Shown: positions 55,735 to 64,000 of the stretch, piece after piece | Position numbering within the stretch: the stretch's first letter is position 1 | Layout: the number at the start of each line of letters is the position of its first letter | Assembly: GCA_030550025.1 (NCBI GenBank) | Contig: JAUQQC010000009.1 | Span: 1-64,000 of the forward strand | Source: Acidobacteriota bacterium | Lineage (GTDB): Bacteria > Acidobacteriota > Blastocatellia > HR10 | DNA: 64,000 nt | Reading direction: 5' to 3' | Notes under the pieces: model-generated | The model's input: only the letters and a program-made list of their open reading frames with translations | The model's database searches: none | Told to the model about the DNA's origin: nothing | Program-made: the position numbers and the translations under genes

Positions 55735-56091
55735 TCACCTCCATTCGATCAAACATTCGAGGGCAAGACAAATGCTCATTCGGATCGGACAGACGCCGAA
55801 GGACCCTTGAGAATCCGGTGGGGATTCGCAGACATCGGGATCGCCCTGCGCGATAAGCTCCTTCCTTCCAGGCCCGGCGTCGAAATCGAAGCATGCCGTG
55901 CATCCCCCTTCCGAATTGCAACACAGGAAGGACGCATTCCAACAATCGAACTGGCAGGGAAATTGTACTCCACCCGATGTAGGAGTGAAAGCGACGAACG
56001 TTCGCGCCGACGCCAGATCACCGCCCGGACCTGATGTGCTTCGCACAGAGGGCGCAGCCGTGAGCGCCGCTACGATCGCCATACAAAGCAT
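55735..56091 (-). CDS. Small Cys-rich secreted protein
   Basis: 118 residues, not recognised. A signal peptide (MLCMAIVAALTAAPSVRS) is followed by a compact Cys-rich region with CQFDC, CCNSEGGCTAC, then further single Cys near the end: at least ten in the mature part, probably in disulfides. The ATG at 56091 is preferred over the in-frame ATG at 56118 because AAGGAAG is well spaced. It heads a two-gene operon with the propeller-like protein and has a repeat-containing promoter. Confidence 0.65.
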   Translation of the reverse strand: MLCMAIVAALTAAPSVRSTSGPGGDLASARTFVAFTPTSGGVQFPCQFDCWNASFLCCNSEGGCTACFDFDAGPGRKELIAQGDPDVCESPPDSQGSFGVCPIRMSICLALECLIEWR

Positions 56092-56179
56092 TACGACTTC
56101 CTTTCTAAGCTGCCCCATTTGGAAACGGGTTTCCCATCTCCCTCCCGCCTGGCTTAATAACTCATCTCTGGCAACCCAG

Positions 56180-56204
56180 AATATACTGTCTGTCTGTCTG
56201 TCAA
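56180..56204 (-). promoter_or_regulatory. Promoter with a GACA tetranucleotide repeat in the spacer
   Basis: On the minus strand: TTGACA (56204-56199), then three more GACA units plus G, then TATATT (56185-56180). The -35 is perfect and the -10 matches five of six, but the spacer is 13 bases. The whole tract (CTGT)4C is 56186-56202. Adding one GACA would make the spacer exactly 17. The hairpin leader and the ATG lie about 80 bases downstream. Confidence 0.55.
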
Positions 56205-56461
56205 CCCCTTTTTCGCTTTTTCCAACACATTTTCGGAGGGGCGGGAAGGCTCTCCCCACAACCGATCCCGATCCTGAAGAGCGGCGCTCTCTTCATCTCC
56301 TCGGACAAGGTCTTCCTCAGGCCATCTTGATTCTGTGGTCTGTCCGCCACGCGTGTTTAGCAATTGCGAGAGGATGCGGGAGGTGGGGCCGCGGGTCGGT
56401 CAGCCCCGCAGGTGATCGCCGATCTGCTCGGAGAGGAAATCTCCACGAGCGCCTGCGCGCA

Positions 56462-56491
56462 TTGCCAATCTCTCCGTTCGGATCGTAAACT
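56462..56491 (+). promoter_or_regulatory. Candidate promoter of the superoxide dismutase gene
   Basis: TTGCCA (56462-56467) and TAAACT (56486-56491), 18 bases apart, 40 bases before the ATG at 56532. Confidence 0.4.
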
Positions 56492-56531
56492 GAAAGTCTT
56501 AGCGATTCTCGCTGAAGGAGGAAATCGCGCG

Positions 56532-57113
56532 ATGACGTACACGCCGAAGAACTACGAGCACCTGTTGGGCATGGATGGGTTTAGCGATCAGCTCTTGAGG
56601 AATCATTTCACCTTGTACCAGGGATATGTGGCCAACGCGAACAAGTTGGCCGAAGCGCTTCTGGAACTGGGGAAGAGCGGAAAGGCGGGGACGCCCGAAT
56701 ACGCGGAATTGAAGCGGCGCTTCGGCTGGGAATTCAATGGCATGCGGCTTCATGAGCTGTATTTCGATAATCTGACCCAGACGCCGGAGCCGCTTGAGGC
56801 GAATGCTCCTCTGGCGCGGCTCATTCGTGAGCAGTACGGATCGTTCGAGGCCTGGCGAGACGATTTCAAAGCGGCGGGAGCCATGCGCGGGATCGGATGG
56901 GTCGTGCTCTATCACGATCCGGTCTCCGGTCGGCTCTTCAACACATGGATTAATGAGCACGATCTTGGCCATCTGGCTGGATGCGCGCCGCTGCTCGTGC
57001 TGGATGTCTTCGAGCACGCCTATATGCTCGACTACGGATTGAAGAAGGCGGAGTACATCGAGGCGTTCTTCCACAACATCAACTGGAGGGTCGTGGCGGC
57101 ACGCTTAACATGA
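56532..57113 (+). CDS. sod: Fe/Mn-family superoxide dismutase
   Basis: 193 residues, cytoplasmic by sequence. Family segments are NHFTLYQGYVANANKLAE, RRFGWEFNGMRLHELYFDNL, DVFEHAYMLDYGLKKAEYIE and AFFHNINW. The C-terminal metal-ligand pair (Asp and His in LDVFEHAYMLDY) is present. The N-terminal metal-binding region has only one His (NHFTLYQGYV) where E. coli FeSOD has several, as in a distinct subgroup seen in Geobacter and relatives. Metal choice cannot be read from sequence. AAGGAGGAAATCGCGCG precedes the ATG. Confidence 0.88.
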   Translation: MTYTPKNYEHLLGMDGFSDQLLRNHFTLYQGYVANANKLAEALLELGKSGKAGTPEYAELKRRFGWEFNGMRLHELYFDNLTQTPEPLEANAPLARLIREQYGSFEAWRDDFKAAGAMRGIGWVVLYHDPVSGRLFNTWINEHDLGHLAGCAPLLVLDVFEHAYMLDYGLKKAEYIEAFFHNINWRVVAARLT

Positions 57114-57256
57114 GCGAGCCGGCGCGGTGATTCTCCAAAATCAGAGAGGAGAGGCCACGGGCGAGGTCGTGGGGGCTCCCGCACTTCGCGCGCCGAGGGG
57201 GGGTAACCAGCGCGGACGTGCATCCAGAGTGGGAGGTCGAGCATTCACCGCGTCCT

Positions 57257-58012
57257 TCAGGAGAGCGCGGCCCGCGCCATCTCCTCGGCCGGGATGTCGA
57301 AGTTCGCCGAGACGCGCTGCACATCATCGTGATCTTCGAGCGCGTCCATGAGCTTCAGCATCAGGGCGGCGTCCTTCCCCTGCAGGCGCACGTAAGACTG
57401 CGGGATCATCGTGATCTGGGCCGTGAGCGGTTGAATCCCCGCCTGCTTGACCTTCTCCAGGACGAGCTCGAAGTCCTCCGGGGCCGTGAGGATCTCGTAA
57501 TTCCCCTCATCATCCACGCGCACGTCTTCGGCGCCCGCCTCCAGGGCGAGATCGAAGATCGCGTCCTCGGAGAGGGCGCCTTTCTCCACGGCGATATAGC
57601 CTTTCTTTTGGAACATCCAGGCGACGCAGCCGCTCTCGCCCAAATTCCCGCCATATCGGGAGAAGATATGCCGCAGCTCGGAGACGGTGCGATTCCGATT
57701 GCTCGTGAGCGCTTCGACCAGGACGGCGACGCCGCCCGGGCCATAGCCCTCGTAAATGACCTCCTCGTACTGTTCGCCGGCGATCTTCCCCGTGCCGCGA
57801 TCAATGGCCCGCTGGATGGTCTCCTGCGGCATGTTATTGGCTTTGGCCTCGGCGATCGCCTTCCGCAAGCGCGGATTCGCCTCCGGATCCCCGCCGCCCA
57901 ATCGAGCCGCCACGCTGATCTCGCGGATCAGCTTGCTGAAGAGCTTCCCGCGCTTGGCGTCAGCGGCGAGCTTCTTATGCTTGATCTGATGCCACTTTGA
58001 ATGTCCCGACAT
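57257..58012 (-). CDS. YebC/PmpR-family protein
   Basis: 251 residues of the YebC/PmpR family: [32 protein letters not shown] at the start, [46 protein letters not shown] and the acidic C-terminal part. Family members act as transcriptional regulators or as ribosome-associated factors that help translate polyproline-type sequences. No operon partner is evident. Confidence 0.95.
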   Translation of the reverse strand: MSGHSKWHQIKHKKLAADAKRGKLFSKLIREISVAARLGGGDPEANPRLRKAIAEAKANNMPQETIQRAIDRGTGKIAGEQYEEVIYEGYGPGGVAVLVEALTSNRNRTVSELRHIFSRYGGNLGESGCVAWMFQKKGYIAVEKGALSEDAIFDLALEAGAEDVRVDDEGNYEILTAPEDFELVLEKVKQAGIQPLTAQITMIPQSYVRLQGKDAALMLKLMDALEDHDDVQRVSANFDIPAEEMARAALS

Positions 58013-58112
58013 CGGTCCGTCCCCTGGCTCGATGTCTTCTCGGACGAGGTTCCCTCGTCGGAGGTCTCAATCATATCACGGTCTGCAAATGAGCGCCAAG
58101 CCCCGCTCTCGG

Positions 58113-58247
58113 CTACTTCGGCGCGAACTTCCGATAGAGCGCATAAGCGACGAGGAACGAGACGCAGAAGATCAACGAGGGTACGACGATCCCCCAAAAC
58201 ACGCTCTGCGGCCGCGCCGTCTCCACCAGGAGTGCTCCTTCAGGCAT
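58113..58247 (-). CDS. Tiny membrane protein, probable symporter accessory protein (44 aa)
   Basis: Encodes MPEGALLVETARPQSVFWGI followed by a single TM helix (VVPSLIFCVSFLVAYALYRK) and a short basic end. The ATG is preceded by AAGGAGGAAGACC, an excellent ribosome site, and the gene overlaps the small gene before it by 8 bases. Small one-helix proteins beside sodium:solute symporters are described as symporter accessory proteins; that assignment here rests on context. Confidence 0.7.
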   Translation of the reverse strand: MPEGALLVETARPQSVFWGIVVPSLIFCVSFLVAYALYRKFAPK

Positions 58248-58380
58248 GGTCTTCCTCCTTCCTCATCTGGACGCGTTCACGGCGTCGTCGGCGATAGGAG
58301 AGGTAGGCGAAGAGCATTCCAAGAAACGACGCCACATAGGCGATGGAGAGGCCGATCAGCACCGAGAGCCCTTCGTTCAT
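58240..58380 (-). CDS. Tiny membrane protein coupled to the symporter gene (46 aa)
   Basis: Encodes MNEGLSVLIGLSIAYVASFL, one TM helix continuing GMLFAYLSY, and then a strongly basic tail (RRRRRERVQMRKEEDHA). Its ATG overlaps the stop codon of the symporter gene (ATGA), so it is translationally coupled to it. Positive-inside charge predicts the tail in the cytoplasm. It probably associates with the symporter. Confidence 0.7.
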   Translation of the reverse strand: MNEGLSVLIGLSIAYVASFLGMLFAYLSYRRRRRERVQMRKEEDHA

Positions 58381-60257
58381 CGCACTTCCTCCCAACGCAG
58401 GATCTTATCCAGTTGCTCCAGGTAGGCCTTTTGCTTCTTCTCGTACTCGGTTGAGATGGCCTTGAGTTTCGGATCAATGATCCAGTGCATGATCGCCGTC
58501 AGCAAGATGCCCGCGATGAGGATCAGCACGCCACCCCTTATCCGAAGGAGCGTGAGCGCGACGCCGAGCATCAAGGCCATATACGCGAGCGGAGAGATGA
58601 AGATAGCCAACCAATCCTCGCGCGTCCATTCGTCGGCCTCCTCGGCCGACCACTCGCGCTTGAGGAAGGAATGGCGCGCCACGTTCCGTGGGGCAATCAA
58701 TCCCAGACGTTCGGCCTCCGCGCGGACGGGGCCCCACCAGCCGATGGGGCGCGACATGACGTAATAACGCACGAGTTGTCGCATGTCCTCGGGCGGCGTC
58801 AGATACGTCACCGGCACGTAGATGAGCGCACCCAATCCCATCAGAATCCAGAATTGCAAATAATCGGGCAGGTTCGGCAACACGCCGAAGGCCGGCAAGA
58901 CCCACACGATCACCCAGCTCAAGCCCAGATTCGCGATCCACGCGATCAAATACCCCCACGCATTGAAGCGCCACCAAACGACTTGCAGGATGTTGGGCAG
59001 CCATACGCCGGCCGCCATGATCCAGAGGGCGAAGATGAGCCATTTCGTGATCTCCTTCATCATCAGGCCGTAGAAGAAGGAGCCCAGAAGTACCAGGAGC
59101 GTCGAGATCCGCCCCACCCAAACGAGTTCGCGTTCGGAGGCCTGCGGTCGGATGTAGTGGTGATAGAGATCTCGCGTTGCGTACACGGCACCCAGGTTCA
59201 AGTGCGAAGCGATCGTCGAGAGATGAATGGCGACGATCGCTGCGAAGAAAAAGCCCAGCATCCCCGCAGGGAGGAGCTCCAGTCCCAGTCGGTACCATCC
59301 CAGTTCATACTGGGCGCGATCGGAGATGTTCGGGTAGAGGACATAGAAGCCTAAAATGGCGACGGCCCAGAGCGCGTTCCGCGTGAGTACGAGCATCGTC
59401 CCCCACCAGATCGAGTAGGAGGCATCGCGGACGGACCGAGCCGATTGAATCCGCTGGGCCTCGACATACCAATCAATGGCCGTGCCCATGCCGAACCCCC
59501 CCATGACAGCGATCACCAGCATCGTCGCGAACCACGCGACGGGAAAATCGCCCGCGAATAGGCCTGTGAAGGCGAAGGGACTGGTGCGCCACCCTTCCCC
59601 CATCGCTTGCAGCTTCGAGACGATCCCCTGTGGCCCTCCCGCCTCGAAAATCCCCCAGAGGGAGACGATCAAGATCGCGACGAAAGCAATGACGCCCTGC
59701 TGGAAATCGGCCATGACGACTCCCCAGTACCCCGCAGCCAGGACGTAAACGGCGCACACGGTCGAGAACAACACGAGGCCGACCCACTCTGGCCAACCGA
59801 AGATCAGCTGGCAGAGCTTCCCCATCGCGATGCCGACCCAGCCGAGGATGAACATGTTCATGAAGACCATCCAGCCGGCGATCCATCCACGCAGGAGTTC
59901 GCTGCCCAACCCGCTGAAGCGCAAGCTTTGCCATTCGGCCTGACTATAAGCGAGCGAGCGGCGGAAGATGCGCGCGCTGACGAAGGCGCTGATGGCGCAC
60001 CAAGCAGAGAAGAACGTGTACCAGAGGCCGCGCAAGCCGTGCTGATAGACGATGCCGGTGACCCACATCGGCGTATCCGTCGCCGTATGCGTGGCATAGA
60101 CCGAAGTGGCCGGCAGCCACCATGGCAGCCCTCGCCCGGCCAGGAAGAAATCCGCCTCCGACCGCTTGCCCAAGCGATAAAAGAGCGCGCCGCATCCCAC
60201 CATCAGCAGCAGATACAGCACCACCCACACCCAGTCGAGCGTCGTGAAGCGCACCAT
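58377..60257 (-). CDS. Sodium:solute symporter family (SSS/SLC5-like) transporter
   Basis: 626 residues with about 13-14 TM helices. Beginning DWVWVVLYLLLMVGCGALFYRLGKRSEADFFLAGRGLPWWLPATSVYATHTATDTP matches the SSS fold start; later segments such as FGMGTAIDWYVEAQRIQSA fit the family. The substrate cannot be told from sequence; the family carries sugars, amino acids, carboxylates and others. The C-terminus has a soluble helical stretch (KLKAISTEYEKKQKAYLEQL). GGAGGGATGAGGTCCT before the ATG. Two tiny membrane-protein genes follow in the same operon. Confidence 0.9.
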   Translation of the reverse strand: MVRFTTLDWVWVVLYLLLMVGCGALFYRLGKRSEADFFLAGRGLPWWLPATSVYATHTATDTPMWVTGIVYQHGLRGLWYTFFSAWCAISAFVSARIFRRSLAYSQAEWQSLRFSGLGSELLRGWIAGWMVFMNMFILGWVGIAMGKLCQLIFGWPEWVGLVLFSTVCAVYVLAAGYWGVVMADFQQGVIAFVAILIVSLWGIFEAGGPQGIVSKLQAMGEGWRTSPFAFTGLFAGDFPVAWFATMLVIAVMGGFGMGTAIDWYVEAQRIQSARSVRDASYSIWWGTMLVLTRNALWAVAILGFYVLYPNISDRAQYELGWYRLGLELLPAGMLGFFFAAIVAIHLSTIASHLNLGAVYATRDLYHHYIRPQASERELVWVGRISTLLVLLGSFFYGLMMKEITKWLIFALWIMAAGVWLPNILQVVWWRFNAWGYLIAWIANLGLSWVIVWVLPAFGVLPNLPDYLQFWILMGLGALIYVPVTYLTPPEDMRQLVRYYVMSRPIGWWGPVRAEAERLGLIAPRNVARHSFLKREWSAEEADEWTREDWLAIFISPLAYMALMLGVALTLLRIRGGVLILIAGILLTAIMHWIIDPKLKAISTEYEKKQKAYLEQLDKILRWEEVR

Positions 60258-60443
60258 AGGACCTCATCCCTCCTCGTCTTCGATCCCTTCGGCCTCTTCC
60301 CTTGCGCACTCCACGTGACCGGGAGCCGAGGCCAAAAACCGGAGCCGGCATTATAACACTCCGTCGTCCCGAGAAGAAACCCGATGGCGGCTGGCTTTCC
60401 AGCAGGTCCCTTCGTACAATGAGGGACGCTGGGAGAGGAATCG

Positions 60444-60965
60444 ATGCCTCGGGCGAGGACTCATGATGCGATAACGCTGGCGCTCGCTCCGCCGACGTTT
60501 CTGCTCACGCACGCGCTCACGGGGAGTCGCGATCTGGCTTGGCTGGTGACGCTCGCTACGCTCTTCTCCGGATTCTTGTTCAATCCCGACCTGGATATTC
60601 GGAGCAAACCCTACGCCCGGTGGGGACCGCTCCGAGTTCTCTGGTGGCCGTATCAGGTGCTCGTCCGCCACCGCTCGCGGCTCTCGCACGGGCTTTTGCT
60701 CGGCACGTTCGTGCGCACGGTGTATCTCTCGATCATGCTCGCCCTTCTTGGTGCGACCGGGATCGTACTCTGGCATGCGCTTCACGAGCAGCCTGGAGCG
60801 AGCGAGAGCGCGCGTCAGGCCTTCGATTTGCTGAAGCGATGGCTCCTCTCGGTAGAACGCCGATATTGGCTCGCCCTCTGGTTCGGCCTCTGGTGGGGCT
60901 CGGCCGCTCACACGCTCGCCGATTGGCTCTGGAGCCTCTGGACCCAGACCAAACGCCTCCTATGA
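60444..60965 (+). CDS. DUF2227-like membrane protein with conserved His/Asp
   Basis: 173 residues. Hydrophobic segments alternate with conserved polar motifs: RTHDAIT at the start, FNPDLDIRSKP, VRHRSRLSHGLLLGTF and AAHTLADWLW. This pattern of His and Asp pairs is that of the DUF2227 putative metal-binding membrane family. GGGAGAGGAATCG precedes the ATG. No operon partner. Confidence 0.75.
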   Translation: MPRARTHDAITLALAPPTFLLTHALTGSRDLAWLVTLATLFSGFLFNPDLDIRSKPYARWGPLRVLWWPYQVLVRHRSRLSHGLLLGTFVRTVYLSIMLALLGATGIVLWHALHEQPGASESARQAFDLLKRWLLSVERRYWLALWFGLWWGSAAHTLADWLWSLWTQTKRLL

Positions 60966-60979
60966 GCTGAACGAGCGGT

Positions 60980-63580
60980 TCAGTCCAAGGCGAGCCGATA
61001 TATCACCAGTCGCGAGTCGGCCTTGAGAACCGCTCCTACGAAGACGATGCTCCCTCCGGTCGCCAAAAGCGGTGGAATCGGCGTCAACAGCTCCCCTTCC
61101 GGCCCAGGCTGCCAAGCGGCGATGAGCCGCTGAAGCGTCCCTTGCTTCCAGAGATAGAGATTCGTTTGGTCGGACGTGAGGCTCAAAAAGACGATCTCCC
61201 CAGTGGGGGCCATACTGTGAACCGGCAAAAGCGGAAACGCGATCGGCACGCCCTCAGGCGTCGGATCGCCATCGGCCACGACCTTCACGAGCGACCCACC
61301 CGAGTACGCAAAGAGCGCGCGCTTTGTGCCCCCTCCGGGCGAGCTCACCACTCCGATGAAACTCACAACCCTTTGGGCGTTGACTTGAAGGGAGGAGAAG
61401 ACCTCCGGCGCGAATGCGCCGAGCTGCAACTCCGAGCCGCGGGAGAAGGTTCCCTCGATGGGCGTCGTACCGCCGCTCTCGGCGATCTTCTGGAAGGTAT
61501 ACCCGGAACCCATCCGTCGGGGCGTCGCGAGGATAACTCCCTCATCGCGTGGCGCACGTACCGTGAGAGCAATCGTCCCATCATCGGCGAGCGCTACGTC
61601 CATGATGAAGATCGCTTGTACGTTCCGAATGCGGGGGAGCATGCTTAGGTCAATGGTCCGATTCGAATCAATGCTGTATCCTCCGGTCGTCGGTTGAGCC
61701 AACAGCACCAGGTTCCGCACGTTCGCGCCCGTCGTGTCGGCGAGGTTGGCGACGAACGCGATCTGACCTGCCCCATTCAAGCTGATGTCGAAGATGTCAA
61801 CCACAAGCTGATTGAAGACGGGGTCTCCGGAAGCGACCACCTTTTGATACGATCCTCCTCGACGGACCAGGAGTGCCGATCCATCCTCCGTCTCCACCTG
61901 CAGGGCGATCACGCCCGCATCATTGATCGCCGCTTCCGTGATGGAACGAATCTTCATCCCTTCGATCACCTGTCCCTGATATGCCACAAGCTCGATCGTG
62001 CCCTCGCGAACCCGGAAGAGGTGCCGGCCTCCGCCCACGTTCCCGATGAAGAGGAGATCACCGCTGCCGTTGGCGGCGAGATTGGGGAAGCTGAGGAGGG
62101 GGGTATCTGGGGAGACGGACTCGACCGGACCAAGGAGTGTTTCCGCAGGCGCTGATCCCGTATGAAGCCGAAGCGAGATGTTCAGTCCGAAGGCAGGCTT
62201 GTCGAAGGGACCGGTCGGCGTCCCGAAGTTCTGATTCAGGGCGACGACGATGTGATCATACACGGCCTGACCCCGGCGGTTGATCGCGTAAGGCGGCAAG
62301 TTCTCCTCCGTTTGCGAGGTTTCGGGAAACTCTTGCGCCTGTCGTTGACTGCCCGCAAAGCGAAGAATTCCTCCGCCGAGGATGGCGCGCGAAGCCACGC
62401 CGCAGTAGATCACTCCGCCTTCGCCCAAAGTGGGCGCCGTGAGAAACTGCACGCTGAGACTGCCGACGTTCTGTCCCGTGCGGACGATCTCTTGAAGGCC
62501 GCTTCCGATCGTGTAGCGATAGAGCGCGAAGGTCGGATTCTGCTGATTCGGCCGGCGAAACGCGCCGACGAAAACGAGATCGCCACTCGGGGCGAGCGAA
62601 TTCGGCGAGAGCAGGAAAGGCACGGCCGGGAAGATCGTGTTAACAGGCGGAATGATGTCCACGAATGTTCCTCCCGAGGCGTTCGGCGCCGTATCGCCGA
62701 TCTTCACAACGCGAATCATCGAAGCACCGGTCTTCACGTAGAGCGCTTGCTCCGCTTGGTCCAGGAAGGCGATCACCTCGCCCTGCGGGCTCACGGCCTG
62801 GAGGACAGGGGTCGTGATCATTCTTCCCCCAGCACTCGGATCGCCTGTCCGCACAAGGAGATCAAGCGTCTGTCCAGCAGAGCGAAAGATCGCCGTCTGC
62901 AAGTCTCCCTGCGTCGTGCGCACCGAGGCCGTGAAGTACGCCTGGCCGTCGTTCGTCAGTCGCGGGTTCGAGAAGCCGAGGATCGTTCCGGCCGAGGTCG
63001 TTGTCCCTGTCTTGAGCACCGCGACGATCGTCCCTCCATCAGCCAAGAATAACCCGGCGCTTGGTACTCCCACTTCGGGCGGTAGCCCCGAGGTCTCCGC
63101 CACGAAGAGAATCTGTCGCCGATCGTTGAGAGAGAACTCGATGAGACGCGTGAAGACTTCACCTTCCGGCGTGCGATCCCCAATCTGAACGATCCGCCGC
63201 AGCGTGCGCGTCGCCGCCTCGCGGAGGAAGATCGCCCCACGCAGCGTGCCCGTCTCTTCAGCGAGAGCAAACGCGACATCCTGTGCCGCGTTGATCTGGT
63301 GCTCGCGGAGGACGGATCCAAGCCACTTCGCCCGATAGAACGCCTTGTTCCCGAAAATGCCCTGTCGGACGTCCATGCCGTTATTGTTCATCACACTCAG
63401 GCGATACTCGTACGGCCCTGGCGGGGGAAGTTCGCCCGTCCTCACGATCCGTTGCAAGGGTGCCTGAGCCAAGCGGGGGAGGGGAAGGGCCAGCCATAGA
63501 AGTCCGATCGCCAGACGGGCTATCGCCTTTCGCCATTCAAAGTCCATTGGGGGAAACGCTATCCTTCGGGAAATTCGCAT
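60980..63580 (-). CDS. Large exported repetitive beta protein
   Basis: 866 residues. A signal peptide with a long basic start (about 1-40, ending LPRLAQA) and then many repeats of about 60-70 residues containing phrases like NDAGVIALQVETEDG, LSLNGAGQIAFVANLAD and LADDGTIALTVRAPRDEG (N..G.IAF type), typical of choice-of-anchor/tandem-blade propeller proteins found in Acidobacteria and Planctomycetes. No enzyme motif or anchor is obvious. The ATG at 63580 is chosen because AAGGAGGACGGGAT is spaced ideally; a shorter start at 63547 lacks a ribosome site. Confidence 0.72.
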   Translation of the reverse strand: MRISRRIAFPPMDFEWRKAIARLAIGLLWLALPLPRLAQAPLQRIVRTGELPPPGPYEYRLSVMNNNGMDVRQGIFGNKAFYRAKWLGSVLREHQINAAQDVAFALAEETGTLRGAIFLREAATRTLRRIVQIGDRTPEGEVFTRLIEFSLNDRRQILFVAETSGLPPEVGVPSAGLFLADGGTIVAVLKTGTTTSAGTILGFSNPRLTNDGQAYFTASVRTTQGDLQTAIFRSAGQTLDLLVRTGDPSAGGRMITTPVLQAVSPQGEVIAFLDQAEQALYVKTGASMIRVVKIGDTAPNASGGTFVDIIPPVNTIFPAVPFLLSPNSLAPSGDLVFVGAFRRPNQQNPTFALYRYTIGSGLQEIVRTGQNVGSLSVQFLTAPTLGEGGVIYCGVASRAILGGGILRFAGSQRQAQEFPETSQTEENLPPYAINRRGQAVYDHIVVALNQNFGTPTGPFDKPAFGLNISLRLHTGSAPAETLLGPVESVSPDTPLLSFPNLAANGSGDLLFIGNVGGGRHLFRVREGTIELVAYQGQVIEGMKIRSITEAAINDAGVIALQVETEDGSALLVRRGGSYQKVVASGDPVFNQLVVDIFDISLNGAGQIAFVANLADTTGANVRNLVLLAQPTTGGYSIDSNRTIDLSMLPRIRNVQAIFIMDVALADDGTIALTVRAPRDEGVILATPRRMGSGYTFQKIAESGGTTPIEGTFSRGSELQLGAFAPEVFSSLQVNAQRVVSFIGVVSSPGGGTKRALFAYSGGSLVKVVADGDPTPEGVPIAFPLLPVHSMAPTGEIVFLSLTSDQTNLYLWKQGTLQRLIAAWQPGPEGELLTPIPPLLATGGSIVFVGAVLKADSRLVIYRLALD

Positions 63581-63730
63581 ATCCCGTCCTCCTTGGTGAA
63601 TTCGTCGGTCGCGCGTCTTCCGGACTGCTCAACGTCACGCTGCGCAATATAGTGAAGGCAGCGCGCACTGTCAATGCGGGTTCGTTTTCGGGGGACTCCC
63701 CAGCAGTTTGAGGATGCACGCGCACCGTCG

Positions 63731-64000
63731 TCATCCTCGCCGGAAGAACATCCGAAGGCGCTGCCACAAGTATCGCAGGAATGTTCGGAGGATTCCATGT
63801 CGAGGAGGGGTAACGGGGGCTCCCGTCGTCTCCGCATTTTGAAGCGCGGCGACCTCGGCTTCCAACGCCGTGAAGAATTGTCCGGCGAGCATGCGGGCCG
63901 TCCCTTGCAATAGGCGCTGTCCAACGCTAGCGATTGGACCACCTACTTGCACGTCCCCGGAGTAGTGAATGAACGTCTCCGCGTCGCGCTCTTCCAAGAC
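63731..64000 (-). CDS. CoxG-like (SRPBCC) protein, partial at the right edge
   Basis: The last 90 or so residues of a gene that continues beyond the window. The segment GDVQVGGPIASVGQRLLQGT followed by RMLAGQFFTALEAEV is characteristic of CoxG, the subunit G/recruitment protein linked to carbon monoxide dehydrogenase and related molybdenum hydroxylases. The C-terminus ends in a basic, possibly membrane-associating stretch (LRYLWQRLRMFFRRG). With moeA and moaC elsewhere in the window, a molybdenum hydroxylase operon may lie just outside. Confidence 0.75.
   Translation of the reverse strand, partial: VLEERDAETFIHYSGDVQVGGPIASVGQRLLQGTARMLAGQFFTALEAEVAALQNAETTGAPVTPPRHGILRTFLRYLWQRLRMFFRRG

Larger units (their letters stand above)
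56092..56531. other. Intergenic region between the Cys-rich gene and superoxide dismutase
   Basis: About 440 bases without a believable gene. It holds the repeat-containing leftward promoter (56180-56204), a tight hairpin GGAAAC/GTTTCC (56121-56126 with 56129-56134) in the expected leader of the Cys-rich gene, and a rightward promoter before sod. Nothing else stands out. Confidence 0.55.

Overview
The window is about 60% GC and densely packed with genes. It comes from a bacterium with an outer membrane: kdsA and kdsC make the LPS sugar KDO, and rseP and a PBP4-type carboxypeptidase are present. Secreted beta-propeller proteins (FG-GAP, NHL, PQQ-like), multihaem cytochromes c, a Rieske/cytochrome b pair with a nine-haem partner, a B12-dependent ribonucleotide reductase and an archaeal-type methionine adenosyltransferase together suggest Acidobacteriota or a neighbouring phylum, possibly thermophilic. 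This placement is an inference from gene content. I found no rRNA, tRNA, CRISPR array, insertion sequence or prophage.

Layout. 0.5-9.6 kb: DsrE-like protein, kdsA, a catalytically dead M1-peptidase-like TPR protein, kdsC, deoC with an unusual N-terminal helix, a CDP-alcohol phosphatidyltransferase, a zinc-ribbon/pseudopilin fusion, and biotin carboxylase with its biotin carrier. 9.6-15.3 kb: rseP, larE, dacB and a NodU/CmcH-type carbamoyltransferase. 15.4-19.3 kb: the conserved translation block rplM-rpsI-rpsB-tsf-pyrH-frr, followed on the other strand by a stand-alone ClpB-D2-like ATPase. 20.9-29.7 kb: a co-directional block of KAS III-like enzyme, three glycosyltransferase types, two methyltransferases and two sulfotransferases, probably making a sulfated or methylated glycolipid or surface glycan. 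29.8-39.8 kb: ychF, archaeal-type MAT, moeA-moaC and three exported propeller proteins. 39.8-49.0 kb: an electron-transfer island with an octahaem HAO-like cytochrome, an ECF sigma/anti-sigma pair, a GltD-like flavoprotein, a pentahaem cytochrome, a Met-rich PQQ-like protein, and Rieske, cytochrome b and nonahaem c. 49-64 kb: TrmO-FmdE fusion, class II ribonucleotide reductase, small redox-associated proteins, two Hsp20-type proteins, a Cys-rich secreted protein with a propeller partner, Fe/Mn superoxide dismutase, YebC, a sodium:solute symporter with two tiny membrane proteins, and a truncated CoxG at the right edge.

The observations most worth following are: a tetranucleotide repeat lying exactly in the -35/-10 spacer of a secreted-protein operon, so that one extra copy gives the ideal 17-base spacing; a DeoC with a candidate microcompartment encapsulation helix; an M1-like protein with every zinc-site residue replaced; a TrmO-FmdE domain fusion; two genes of 44 and 46 codons coupled to a symporter; and a compact, unexplained cluster of inverted repeats near 43.7 kb.
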